Notes under the pieces: model-generated
Databases searched by the model: none
The model's input: only the letters and a program-made list of their open reading frames with translations
What the model was told of the DNA's origin: nothing
Shown: piece after piece, positions 1 through 5,723 of the stretch
How positions within the stretch are numbered: position 1 is the first letter of the stretch
How the letters are laid out: the number at the start of each line of letters is the position of its first letter
Source of the DNA: SFEL01 sp045603585
Lineage (GTDB): Bacteria > Bacillota > Clostridia > Christensenellales > CAG-138
Assembly (NCBI GenBank): GCA_045603585.1
Contig: JAZUMK010000049.1
Span: 1-5,941 of the forward strand
Length of the DNA stretch: 5,941 bases
Reading direction: 5' to 3'
Position numbers and translations under genes: made by a program

Positions 1-647
1 CCGGAAAGCTCCTTTGCAAGGGCGCAGAGCTTGGTGCGGCCTATGTTGAGCTGGCGGGATATGGAGGAAAGGGACAGCTTTTCCATATAGTGCTGCTCAA
101 GGTAGGATTCAAGCAATTGCAGCTCGCTGCGGGCGGTGCTGTGTATCATGCCCTCTACCATTATATAGGTAGCCATGGCCTTTAAAAGGTCCGCAAAGGC
201 CTCCACTTCTTCCTTGGTATACTGGCGGAACTGGAGAAACTGCTGATGCAGCGCTTCCTTACTGCCCTTGTACCAATCAAGGGTCGTGAGGGTGTTTTTC
301 CATTGCTCTTCCACGGGGGAGGTGTCCAGAAACTGACCGAAGGCGAGATAGGCAAGGGTCTGGCCGCCGGAGGTAATGGGGATTATTGCTTCACATATGC
401 CGGCGTGGCAGCGGTAGTAATGCACTTCGCCGGATTTTTTGCACAGCTTTGCTTCCCTGGCATCGCAATCGAGGCAGCGCTGATGACCCTCAGGGGTGCT
501 GTTCATGGTGGTGCAGAAGGGCAGATGCCATTCATCAAGGCATATGTCGGCACCGCCCACGTCCAGTATGTTGGCGCGGATGCCTGTAAGGGTGTATAGG
601 TTTGTTATAAGGCGCAGCAGCTCGTCAGTGTTAAAGAAAATGTTCAT
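1..647 (-). CDS. PocR-domain AraC-family transcriptional regulator (partial, 3' end outside window)
   Basis: The reading frame is open from an ATG at 647 to the left edge, giving 215 residues without a stop. GAGGTG (652-657) lies 4 nt upstream of the ATG and supports this start. Residues about 5-165 look like a PocR sensory domain: C58-x2-C61 followed by D62, C69, the YRCHAG motif (78-83, C80), C85, and a GQF motif around 104-106. From about 176 to the edge it reads as the first helix-turn-helix of an AraC/XylS DNA-binding domain (LEQHYMEKLSLSSISRQL, then GRTKL). The second HTH must lie outside the window. The family is established as a sensor of small organic molecules; PocR itself controls propanediol utilisation. 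The ligand here is unknown. It follows the kinase operon on the same strand but is separated by a terminator and 245 bp, so it is probably transcribed on its own. It may control genes further left rather than the HexNAc operon. Confidence 0.85.
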   Translation of the reverse strand, partial: MNIFFNTDELLRLITNLYTLTGIRANILDVGGADICLDEWHLPFCTTMNSTPEGHQRCLDCDAREAKLCKKSGEVHYYRCHAGICEAIIPITSGGQTLAYLAFGQFLDTSPVEEQWKNTLTTLDWYKGSKEALHQQFLQFRQYTKEEVEAFADLLKAMATYIMVEGMIHSTARSELQLLESYLEQHYMEKLSLSSISRQLNIGRTKLCALAKELS

Positions 648-651
648 GGGA

Positions 652-657
652 CACCTC
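652..657 (-). promoter_or_regulatory. Ribosome binding site of the PocR-type regulator
   Basis: GAGGTG lies 4 nt upstream of the ATG at 647. It fixes the start of a gene whose end is outside the window. Confidence 0.6.
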
Positions 658-683
658 GGATGTGACAGCGGATAAAACGACAG

Positions 684-695
684 ATACTGCAGTAT
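684..695. promoter_or_regulatory. 12-bp perfect palindrome upstream of the PocR-type regulator
   Basis: ATACTGCAGTAT is a perfect palindrome whose nearest base is 36 bp before the regulator's start codon. The position suits an operator near the transcription start or within the leader. A binding role is inference; no protein can be named. Confidence 0.35.
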
Positions 696-741
696 TAAGC
701 GGACTTAGCGCCGCTATCGATTTTTGACGGAAACGATACCG

Positions 742-756
742 GTAAAATAATTTTAC
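742..756. promoter_or_regulatory. 15-bp A/T-rich palindrome in the 648-850 intergenic region
   Basis: GTAAAAT-A-ATTTTAC has two perfect 7-bp arms around one central base. It lies about 95 bp upstream of the PocR-type gene, between the operon terminator and that gene. It may be an operator or part of its promoter. I found no convincing -35/-10 pair in this intergenic region, so the promoter itself is left unassigned. Confidence 0.35.
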
Positions 757-800
757 ACCATGTCCGTAAAAAAAGAAAGGGGGAACAAAAAAAGAAATGT

Positions 801-824
801 GTGCGGCAGAAGAAAAGCCCGCAC
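801..824 (-). terminator. Possible second, weaker hairpin terminator
   Basis: On the minus strand GTGCGG (824-819) pairs with CCGCAC (806-801) around a 12-nt loop. The transcript then reads ACATTTCTTTTTTTG. It could back up the stronger terminator at 851-878. The stem is only 6 bp, the loop is long and the T-rich stretch starts a few bases late, so this is tentative. Confidence 0.3.
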
Positions 825-850
825 TGTGGAGGGGGAAGCAGAAGAAAGAC

Positions 851-878
851 AAAAAAGGAGAGCATAAAGCTCTCCTTT
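851..878 (-). terminator. Rho-independent terminator of the galE-nucleotidyltransferase-kinase operon
   Basis: On the minus strand AAAGGAGAGC (878-869) and GCTCTCCTTT (863-854) form a perfect 10-bp stem with a 5-nt loop. The T-run continues to 851, giving six consecutive T. It starts 14 nt after the kinase stop codon, the expected place for the operon's end. Confidence 0.9.
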
Positions 879-892
879 AAAAACCTGATTTT

Positions 893-2005
893 TTACTTTC
901 TGTATTTTGCGATTATGGCGTTCATCTCGTCCCAGTGGGATTCCATATCCGCCACCAGCTTGAACTGGGTGCGGCAGCGGTCCAGGTTCTGGCCCTCCCT
1001 GTGGGTGCGGAAATAGGTATCGCCAACCAGATAGTCGGTAAGGAAGCGCATGCCGCACTCAAGGGTCATAAGCTTTGCGCCCCAGGGCAGATACTCAAGC
1101 TCGGTATCGGTAAGGGTGCCGCCAGCCCCCTCAAGGAAGGCCGCCGCGTAGGCGTCAAACAGGTCCAGATCGATGTACATCTTGGACAGGTCCTGCTCAT
1201 CCTCGGCGCAGTGATTTGCGCCAAAGCGGATGGAGTCGCCGAAGTCATTGATGGACAGGCCGGGCATTACGGTGTCCAGGTCGATAACGCAGATGCCTTC
1301 GCCGGTGCGCTTGTCGATGAGGACGTTGTTCAGCTTGGTATCGTTATGGGTAACACGCAGGGGCAGCCTGCCCTCCCGAAGGGCCTGCAGGGCAACGGAG
1401 CAATCCGCTTCGTGTGCCTTGACGAACTCTATTTCGGGGCCGCAGAACTGTGCCCTGGAAAGAGCGTCGGATTCAAGAGCTGCCTTGAACTTTGCAAGGC
1501 GATCCTCGGTATCGTGGAAGTGGGGTATGGTCTCAAAGAGGGTCTCTGCGGGATAGCCGTCCAGCATCTTCTGGAAGCGGCCGAAGGCGCGGCCGGATGC
1601 GGCAAACAGCTCGGGGGTATCGGCGGTCTGATAGCAGTAGATATCCTTTATGAAGGGATATACACGCCATGCGCCGCCCTCGCTGTCGGTGTAGTAGGGC
1701 TCGCCATTCTTGGGGCGGAGCACTTCCATGGCCTCGCGGCTGCGGTCGCCGCCGGCCTCGGTTATCTTTTTGCCCAGGTACTCGGTAACGCCGATGATGT
1801 TGCTCATCAGCTGATCAGGGCGCTTAAAGGCGGCGGAGCTCATGCGCTGAAGGATGAAGGCTTCGCAGCTGTCATCTGTGGGCTGAGTGTGCACGCAGAA
1901 GGTGTCGTTTATATGGCCATGGCCAAAGCGGGCGGCGCCCACTACGGGATAGCCAAAGTCATAGGCTTCCAGTACTTCGTTGAGCAGGGTTTCGGCAGCG
2001 GACAT
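893..2005 (-). CDS. nahK: N-acetylhexosamine 1-kinase-like phosphotransferase (APH fold)
   Basis: The product has 370 residues and belongs to the aminoglycoside-phosphotransferase/choline-kinase fold. It most resembles NahK (LnpB), which phosphorylates GlcNAc and GalNAc at C1 using ATP. Visible elements are a glycine-containing nucleotide loop (GHGHINDTF, 28-36), the Brenner-type catalytic motif HNDTKLNN (H220, D222 probable catalytic base, N227), and a metal-binding IDLDT motif (D242, D244). The length is close to that of bifidobacterial NahK as I recall it. ATG at 2005 starts 1 nt after the stop of the nucleotidyltransferase gene. Its GGGAGGAG ribosome site lies inside that gene's last codons, so the two are probably translationally coupled. 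It is the last gene of the operon. No signal peptide is seen, so it should be cytoplasmic. Other sugar or small-molecule kinases share this fold, so substrate identity is inferred from overall resemblance and the neighbouring nucleotidyltransferase and epimerase. Confidence 0.82.
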   Translation of the reverse strand: MSAAETLLNEVLEAYDFGYPVVGAARFGHGHINDTFCVHTQPTDDSCEAFILQRMSSAAFKRPDQLMSNIIGVTEYLGKKITEAGGDRSREAMEVLRPKNGEPYYTDSEGGAWRVYPFIKDIYCYQTADTPELFAASGRAFGRFQKMLDGYPAETLFETIPHFHDTEDRLAKFKAALESDALSRAQFCGPEIEFVKAHEADCSVALQALREGRLPLRVTHNDTKLNNVLIDKRTGEGICVIDLDTVMPGLSINDFGDSIRFGANHCAEDEQDLSKMYIDLDLFDAYAAAFLEGAGGTLTDTELEYLPWGAKLMTLECGMRFLTDYLVGDTYFRTHREGQNLDRCRTQFKLVADMESHWDEMNAIIAKYRK

Positions 2006-2006
2006 G

Positions 2007-2936
2007 TTATTTCTCCTCCCAAAGATTGTCGGGGTATACGCCTGCGGCGGTCTTTTCTGCGATGGCGGCCACGACTACGGGCTTATCCGCCTGATAGGTC
2101 ACGCCGTACCACTTATCTTCGCTCCTGAGCACCTTGGAGCGGGCCTTGCCGCTCTGGATAAGGGAGCTTATAACGCTGGGCAGGAAGTATTCGCCCTTGA
2201 GGGGGTTCTCTGCCATTGCCTTGTCAAGGAATGCGGGCAGGCCGGCCCAGGCTTCATCCATAAAGCTCTTGGTAAGGCCCCACATGTTCATGGAAACGAT
2301 GGTATTGCCGGGGAGAGCGGTCCAGGTAGCGCCGTCGTCCTCGGTGAAGCGGGCATCCTCGCCGTCCTTCTCGTTGCGGGTGCGCTCGGTAACGGTTACC
2401 AGATAATTGTTCTCATCCTCCACGCATACGCCGCGGGCAACGTGGCCGTGCTCGGTAACGGTATTGCCAAGGAGATAGCCCACCATTGCATACTCGTAGC
2501 AATCGGGAGTATCGGGATTCTGGCTAAGGTAGTCGTAAATGGTCTTGAAGGCCTGAGGGCCGTAGTAGTCATCGGCATTGATGATGGCGAAGGGGCCGTC
2601 CACAACATTGCGGGCGGCAAGGGCTGCATGGGCAGTGCCCCAGGGCTTTACGCGGCCCTCGGGAACGGCATAGCCTTCGGGCAGGTCGGCAAGCTCCTGA
2701 TATGCATAGCGCACGTCGATAACCTTGGAAAGCCTGTCGCCGATGGCTTCCTTGAAGGCATCCTCTATCTCGTGCTTGATGATGAATACAACGGTTTCAA
2801 AACCGGCGCGGCGTGCATCGTAAATGGAATAATCGATTATCAGCTGACCGTGTGCTCCAACGGGGTCGATCTGCTTGAGGCCGCCGTAACGGCTGCCCAT
2901 TCCCGCTGCCATAACTACCAATACAGGCTTATTCAT
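2007..2936 (-). CDS. Sugar-1-phosphate nucleotidyltransferase (probable UDP-sugar pyrophosphorylase)
   Basis: The product has 309 residues with an N-terminal GT-A/Rossmann-like nucleotidyltransferase fold. The nucleotide-binding signature is AAGMGSRYGGLKQ (10-22). PWGTAHA (98-104) resembles the LGTA base/sugar-contact motif. NADDYYG (120-126) carries the likely Mg2+-binding aspartates D122/D123, and EYFLPSVI (249-256) is a late conserved block. Such enzymes join an NTP to a sugar-1-phosphate and release pyrophosphate. The UTP preference is inferred from the UDP-hexose epimerase in the same operon. ATG at 2936 is preceded by AAGGGAGAAAG. A 44-bp gap separates it from galE upstream, and it ends 1 nt before the kinase start. 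Kinase plus nucleotidyltransferase recalls the AmgK-MurU pair (MurNAc/GlcNAc recycling) and also LicA-LicC (choline). Neither choline-pathway genes nor cell-wall recycling genes are visible here, so the HexNAc assignment is preferred. Confidence 0.78.
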   Translation of the reverse strand: MNKPVLVVMAAGMGSRYGGLKQIDPVGAHGQLIIDYSIYDARRAGFETVVFIIKHEIEDAFKEAIGDRLSKVIDVRYAYQELADLPEGYAVPEGRVKPWGTAHAALAARNVVDGPFAIINADDYYGPQAFKTIYDYLSQNPDTPDCYEYAMVGYLLGNTVTEHGHVARGVCVEDENNYLVTVTERTRNEKDGEDARFTEDDGATWTALPGNTIVSMNMWGLTKSFMDEAWAGLPAFLDKAMAENPLKGEYFLPSVISSLIQSGKARSKVLRSEDKWYGVTYQADKPVVVAAIAEKTAAGVYPDNLWEEK

Positions 2937-2980
2937 TGCTTTCTCCCTTCAATATCCTAAAAGTAAAGTTGAGTTATAAG

Positions 2981-4000
2981 TTAGCTCTTGTAGCCGTTGG
3001 GGTTGGTGGACTGCCACTTCCAGCTGGAGGCGCACATCTCCTCTATGCCCAGCTCTGCCTTCCAGCCCATCTCGATGAGGGCCTTCTTGGGGTCTGCAAA
3101 GCACTCGGCGATATCGCCGCTGCGGCGGGGGTCAACCACATAGGGCAGCTCCTTGCCGCAGGCCTTTTCGTAGGCGTGCAGCACGTCCATTACGCTGTAG
3201 CCGTTGCCGGTGCCCAGATTGCATACAAACAGGCCGCAGTTGGTCTGAAGCTTTTTGAGGGCGGCAACGTGACCCTTTGCAAGGTCCACAACGTGGATGT
3301 AATCGCGAACGCCGGTGCCGTCGGCGGTGGGGTAGTCATCGCCGTAAACGTGGAGCTTTTCCAGCTTGCCCACGGCCACCTGAGCGATGTAGGGAACAAG
3401 GTTATTGGGGATGCCGTTGGGGTCTTCGCCGATGAGGCCGCTTTCGTGGGCGCCGATGGGATTGAAATAGCGAAGGAGGGCAACGTTGAGGGTGTAATCC
3501 GCAGCGCAGTAATCCATCAGCACACGCTCAAGGAAAAGCTTGGTGGTGCCGTAGGGATTGGTGGTGCCGCCGGTGGGGAAGTCCTCGCGGATGGGTACGG
3601 AGGCGGGGTCGCCGTAAACGGTGGCAGAGGAGGAGAATACGAAATTCTTTACCCCGTGGGCGCGCATTGCGTTGAGCAGCACGAGGGTGCTGATAAGGTT
3701 ATTGCTGTAATATTCAAGGGGCTTGTGTACGCTTTCGCCAACGGCCTTGAGGCCTGCGAAATGGATAACGGCATCTATATCGGGATAATCGTTGAACAGG
3801 GCCTCGGTTGCTGCCACGTCGCAAAGGTCTGCCTTTACAAAGGGAATCTTTTTGCCGGTGATCTTTTCCACCCTGCGGAGGGATTCCTCGGAGGAATTGG
3901 AAAGGTTGTCAACAACTACGATATCGTAGCCTGCTTCGATGAGCTCCACGCAGGTATGGCTGCCGATGTAGCCTGCGCCGCCGCTTACTAAAATGGACAT
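2981..4000 (-). CDS. galE: UDP-glucose/UDP-N-acetylglucosamine 4-epimerase
   Basis: The product has 339 residues, against 338 for E. coli GalE, and is an extended short-chain dehydrogenase. The NAD-binding motif GGAGYIGSH spans 7-15 and D31 follows the second beta strand. The active site is S125, Y150 and K154 (YGTTK), matching E. coli S124, Y149 and K153 with a constant +1 offset. With the same offset, C300 in GDIAECFAD occupies the position of E. coli Y299, the residue limiting the C2 substituent. A small residue there (as human GALE Cys307) is known to allow UDP-GlcNAc/UDP-GalNAc. The enzyme probably interconverts N-acetylated as well as plain UDP-hexoses. ATG at 4000 has an excellent AAGGAGG site 6 nt upstream. 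It is the first gene of the operon, followed after 44 bp by the nucleotidyltransferase. Epimerase identity is very secure; the broadened substrate range is inference. Confidence 0.96.
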   Translation of the reverse strand: MSILVSGGAGYIGSHTCVELIEAGYDIVVVDNLSNSSEESLRRVEKITGKKIPFVKADLCDVAATEALFNDYPDIDAVIHFAGLKAVGESVHKPLEYYSNNLISTLVLLNAMRAHGVKNFVFSSSATVYGDPASVPIREDFPTGGTTNPYGTTKLFLERVLMDYCAADYTLNVALLRYFNPIGAHESGLIGEDPNGIPNNLVPYIAQVAVGKLEKLHVYGDDYPTADGTGVRDYIHVVDLAKGHVAALKKLQTNCGLFVCNLGTGNGYSVMDVLHAYEKACGKELPYVVDPRRSGDIAECFADPKKALIEMGWKAELGIEEMCASSWKWQSTNPNGYKS

Positions 4001-4006
4001 ATTGTG

Positions 4007-4013
4007 CCTCCTT
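4007..4013 (-). promoter_or_regulatory. Strong ribosome binding site of galE
   Basis: AAGGAGG lies 6 nt before the ATG at 4000, a near-perfect anti-Shine-Dalgarno match that fixes the galE start. Confidence 0.8.
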
Positions 4014-4059
4014 GAATGAATTATGGTTGTATTTATTAAATATGTTATGGGTGATTTTG

Positions 4060-4087
4060 ACTATATTGTATCATACCCGCAATGCAA
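4060..4087 (-). promoter_or_regulatory. Probable promoter of the galE operon
   Basis: Read on the minus strand, TTGCAT (4087-4082) is a fair -35 and TATAGT (4065-4060) a good -10, with a 16-nt spacer. Transcription would start near 4053, leaving a leader of about 50 nt. An overlapping TACAAT (4070-4065) is an alternative -10 without a well-placed -35. The -35 starts 4 nt past the 11-bp inverted repeat at 4091-4129, so an activator bound there could touch RNA polymerase. Confidence 0.5.
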
Positions 4088-4090
4088 TTA

Positions 4091-4129
4091 AATAGACGAT
4101 AATATGGATTGTTTGCACTATCGTCTATT
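4091..4129. repeat. Inverted repeat at the end of the AraC gene and upstream of the galE promoter
   Basis: AATAGACGATA (4091-4101) and TATCGTCTATT (4119-4129) are perfect 11-bp inverted arms around 17 bp. The right arm contains the AraC-family gene's stop codon (4125-4127) and the left arm ends 4 bp from the predicted -35 of galE. It could be an operator for the adjacent regulator or a weak terminator for the AraC gene, since the minus-strand transcript continues TTTAATT. The stem is A/T-rich and the T-run short, so I lean toward a regulatory site. Confidence 0.5.
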
Positions 4130-5009
4130 CGCCTGCCTTTTTCGGGGTTTCCATCAGCATTTTCACGCTGCGGGCGTATTCGGTGGGGGTCATGCCGGTG
4201 AGCTTTTTGAATCTGCGGGAGAAATAATGCACCGAGCTGAAGCCTAATCTTGAAGATATTTCCGTTATATTCAGCCGCCCTTCACGTATCAGCCTGCGGG
4301 CGGAATCTATCTTCATCCTGCTGAAGAAATCCAGCACTCCGCCGCCTGTTTCCGCGGCAAAAAGGCTTTCAAGCTTTGCCCGGCCGATAAGGTTGTCCCG
4401 GCATATCTGCTCTATGGTGAGGGTCTGGTCAAGCCGCTGCTCAAGGTATGCGATTATGGGGGCGGTGCGGTCGGTAGAGGGGGAGCGCCTTGGAGGGGCT
4501 CCGCTGCCCCGGCGGATAAGCCTGATAAGCAACTCCTCAAGGGCGGCCTGCAGCAGCTGCTCCGCGCCGAATGGAGCGGAATCGCTGGGGGTCATAAAGT
4601 GGGTGGTGGGGTCGTTCAGCGGCGCTGCAAAGGCGGAGCCGCTTTCGCTGACTATGCGGGAAAGCAGCGCCCTTTCCTCCGCGCCCAATGACATTATCTG
4701 CCCGCGGAAAAACTCCATGGCAGGGGCGCCGCATTCAAAGCTGACCACCACAAGATTGGGCGCGGTAACGCCGTTTGCGCTGAGGGCGTGAAATTCCCCG
4801 GGCTGATGGAATATTATCTGGCCCCGGGACAGGTCGTAACGGGCATCGCCTGCGGTGACCCTGATGCTGCCTTTATCCACATAAAGAAACTCCCAGAAAT
4901 CATGGCTCTCCCCCGCAAAGGAGTAATTGCTGGTAAATTCAAAATAATGCACAGTATAAAGCCGATTCACAGAAAGTGAGGGGCGCAGTATTACAGGGGT
5001 GTATGACAT
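4125..5009 (-). CDS. AraC/XylS-family regulator with N-terminal cupin sensor
   Basis: The product has 294 residues. Residues about 15-95 form an AraC-type cupin arm (HDFWEFLYVDKGSI 36-49, GQIIFHQPGEFH 63-74), probably the sugar-binding part. Residues about 182-282 form the double helix-turn-helix. The second HTH is typical: ITEISSRLGFSSVHYFSRRF, then KKLTGMTPTEYA (248-279). The first HTH (about 197-215) is less canonical. I chose ATG at 5009 because AGGAG (5016-5020) sits 6 nt upstream. An in-frame TTG at 5024 would place that ribosome site inside the coding region. The gene lies 124 bp upstream of galE on the same strand, so it may respond to an amino sugar or host-glycan fragment and activate the operon. 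That regulatory link is inference from position. Confidence 0.93.
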   Translation of the reverse strand: MSYTPVILRPSLSVNRLYTVHYFEFTSNYSFAGESHDFWEFLYVDKGSIRVTAGDARYDLSRGQIIFHQPGEFHALSANGVTAPNLVVVSFECGAPAMEFFRGQIMSLGAEERALLSRIVSESGSAFAAPLNDPTTHFMTPSDSAPFGAEQLLQAALEELLIRLIRRGSGAPPRRSPSTDRTAPIIAYLEQRLDQTLTIEQICRDNLIGRAKLESLFAAETGGGVLDFFSRMKIDSARRLIREGRLNITEISSRLGFSSVHYFSRRFKKLTGMTPTEYARSVKMLMETPKKAGE

Positions 5010-5015
5010 GAAAAG

Positions 5016-5020
5016 CTCCT
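5016..5020 (-). promoter_or_regulatory. Ribosome binding site that decides the AraC-family start
   Basis: AGGAG followed by a 6-nt spacer precedes ATG at 5009. It rules in favour of the ATG over the in-frame upstream TTG at 5024, which begins only 4 nt before this site. Confidence 0.75.
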
Positions 5021-5050
5021 GCAAACGGACATGGTGAGGTATTCTCCTGA

Positions 5051-5080
5051 ATTATAATATATTGCAGATAGTAAAAACAA
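5051..5080 (-). promoter_or_regulatory. Sigma-A-type promoter of the AraC-family gene
   Basis: On the minus strand, TTGTTT (5080-5075) and a perfect TATAAT (5056-5051) are separated by 18 nt. The surrounding DNA is A/T-rich, unlike the genes. The predicted transcription start is near 5044, giving a leader of about 35 nt. Confidence 0.7.
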
Positions 5081-5085
5081 CCGAA

Positions 5086-5118
5086 TTTAGTACGATTTTT
5101 AGTAATTTCAAATGAAAT
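5086..5118. promoter_or_regulatory. Candidate operator half-sites upstream of the AraC-family promoter
   Basis: TTTAGTA occurs twice as a direct repeat (5086-5092 and 5098-5104), one helical turn apart (12 bp) and just upstream of the -35. ATTTCA-AA-TGAAAT (5105-5118) is an adjoining inverted repeat. AraC-family proteins often bind direct repeats, so autoregulation is possible. In A/T-rich DNA such short matches can also arise by chance. Confidence 0.3.
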
Positions 5119-5174
5119 GGAGGGAGATAATATCTGATTTTGTTTTGGGATGGTGAAAAGTGAAGAGGTAATTT

Positions 5175-5250
5175 ATCTATACCCGACGCTCTTTCAAGGT
5201 GTGGCTTCCCTTGCGGGAAAACAGGGTGCGTTATTTATTCCGCCCGCAGG
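5175..5250. repeat. Left end of the repeat array: divergent inverted copy of the array's right end
   Basis: ATCTATACCC (5175-5184) recurs exactly, inverted, at 5916-5925. The following bases, including a small hairpin (TTCCC-TTGC-GGGAA, 5207-5220) and GGGTGC (5224-5229), align with the reverse complement of hairpin C and its flank in the repeat units. By hand I count about 23 matches in 31 aligned columns, and nearly all mismatches are transitions. TTATTTATT (5231-5239) also matches, inverted, the linker after unit 1. It therefore looks like a decayed inverted terminal piece of the array. Confidence 0.55.
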
Positions 5251-5490
5251 AGAAACGGATTGCCACGGCAAGCCTTTCGGCTGCCTCGCAATGACAGTTG
5301 CAGAGGTGGGTCGTATTATCGTAAGCAAGAGAACATTGCTGCCATGGCGGGCGATCACTGATCGCCCCTACAGGATTTACGCCGTGTATGGATGGTGCAC
5401 CCCGCTTTTCCGTAAGGAAAAGCTGCATTGAAAGGGGCGGTCGGGCGGGGTAGTAAAATAAATAAGCCGCGCAAGCACCGTTGTCATAAA
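5251..5490. repeat. Tandem hairpin-rich repeat, unit 1 (240 bp)
   Basis: The unit starts AGAAACGGAT and contains three separate hairpins. Hairpin A (5259-5292) has an ATTGC/GCAAT outer stem and an inner GGC(A)AGCC-TTTC-GGCTGCC. Hairpin B (5349-5367) is GGGCGATCA-C-TGATCGCCC. Hairpin C (5404-5423) is GCTTTTCC-GTAA-GGAAAAGC. The unit ends in an A/T-rich linker (about 5441-5490). Positions 5331-5432 appear identical in all three units. No gene is supported. Confidence 0.9.
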
Positions 5491-5723
5491 AGAAACGGAT
5501 TGCCACGCCAACCTGTGGGCTGGCTCGCAATGACAGTTGCAGAGGTGGGTCGTACTATCGTAAGCGAGGGAACATTGCTGCCATGGCGGGCGATCACTGA
5601 TCGCCCCTACAGGATTTACGCCGTGTATGGATGGTGCACCCCGCTTTTCCGTAAGGAAAAGCTGCATTGAAGGGCGGTCGGGAGGGGTAGTAAAATAAAC
5701 CAAGCAGGCACCGCTGCCATAAA
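5491..5723. repeat. Tandem hairpin-rich repeat, unit 2 (233 bp)
   Basis: It has the same architecture as unit 1, with hairpin A at 5499-5531, B at 5588-5606 and C at 5643-5662. Hairpin A differs from the other units: its arms read GCCAACC/GGCTGGC instead of GGCAAGCC/GGCTGCC, so a G-C pair became C-G and pairing is kept at that position. The linker is shorter and diverged from that of unit 1. The shared 102-bp identical segment is 5570-5671. Confidence 0.9.

Noticed and set aside
246..599. + strand open frame of 117 codons opposite the PocR-type regulator
   Set aside because: The minus strand encodes the PocR motifs in frame through this region; the + strand frame has no family resemblance.
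753..1058. Minus-strand frames of 73-101 codons at 631-852 and 753-1058
   Set aside because: They cover the terminator and intergenic region or overlap the kinase in another frame. They have no ribosome site, and the sequences read like translated A/T-rich intergenic DNA.
893..2936. LicA/LicC-like choline kinase and phosphocholine cytidylyltransferase pair
   Set aside because: The fold families overlap, but the gene pair sits directly behind a UDP-hexose epimerase and the kinase looks most like NahK. No choline transporter or LicD-type gene is present. Not excluded without assay.
935..3991. Long + strand open frames (about 935-2128, 1980-2960 and 2936-3991) opposite the three operon genes
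   Set aside because: They mirror the minus-strand genes, which have clear catalytic motifs, ribosome sites and operon spacing. The predicted + strand proteins are low-complexity Gly/Ala/Val-rich and lack recognisable motifs. They arise from the GC-rich codon use of the real genes.
5349..5423. Hairpins B and C of the repeat units as intrinsic terminators
   Set aside because: No T-run follows either hairpin on either strand.
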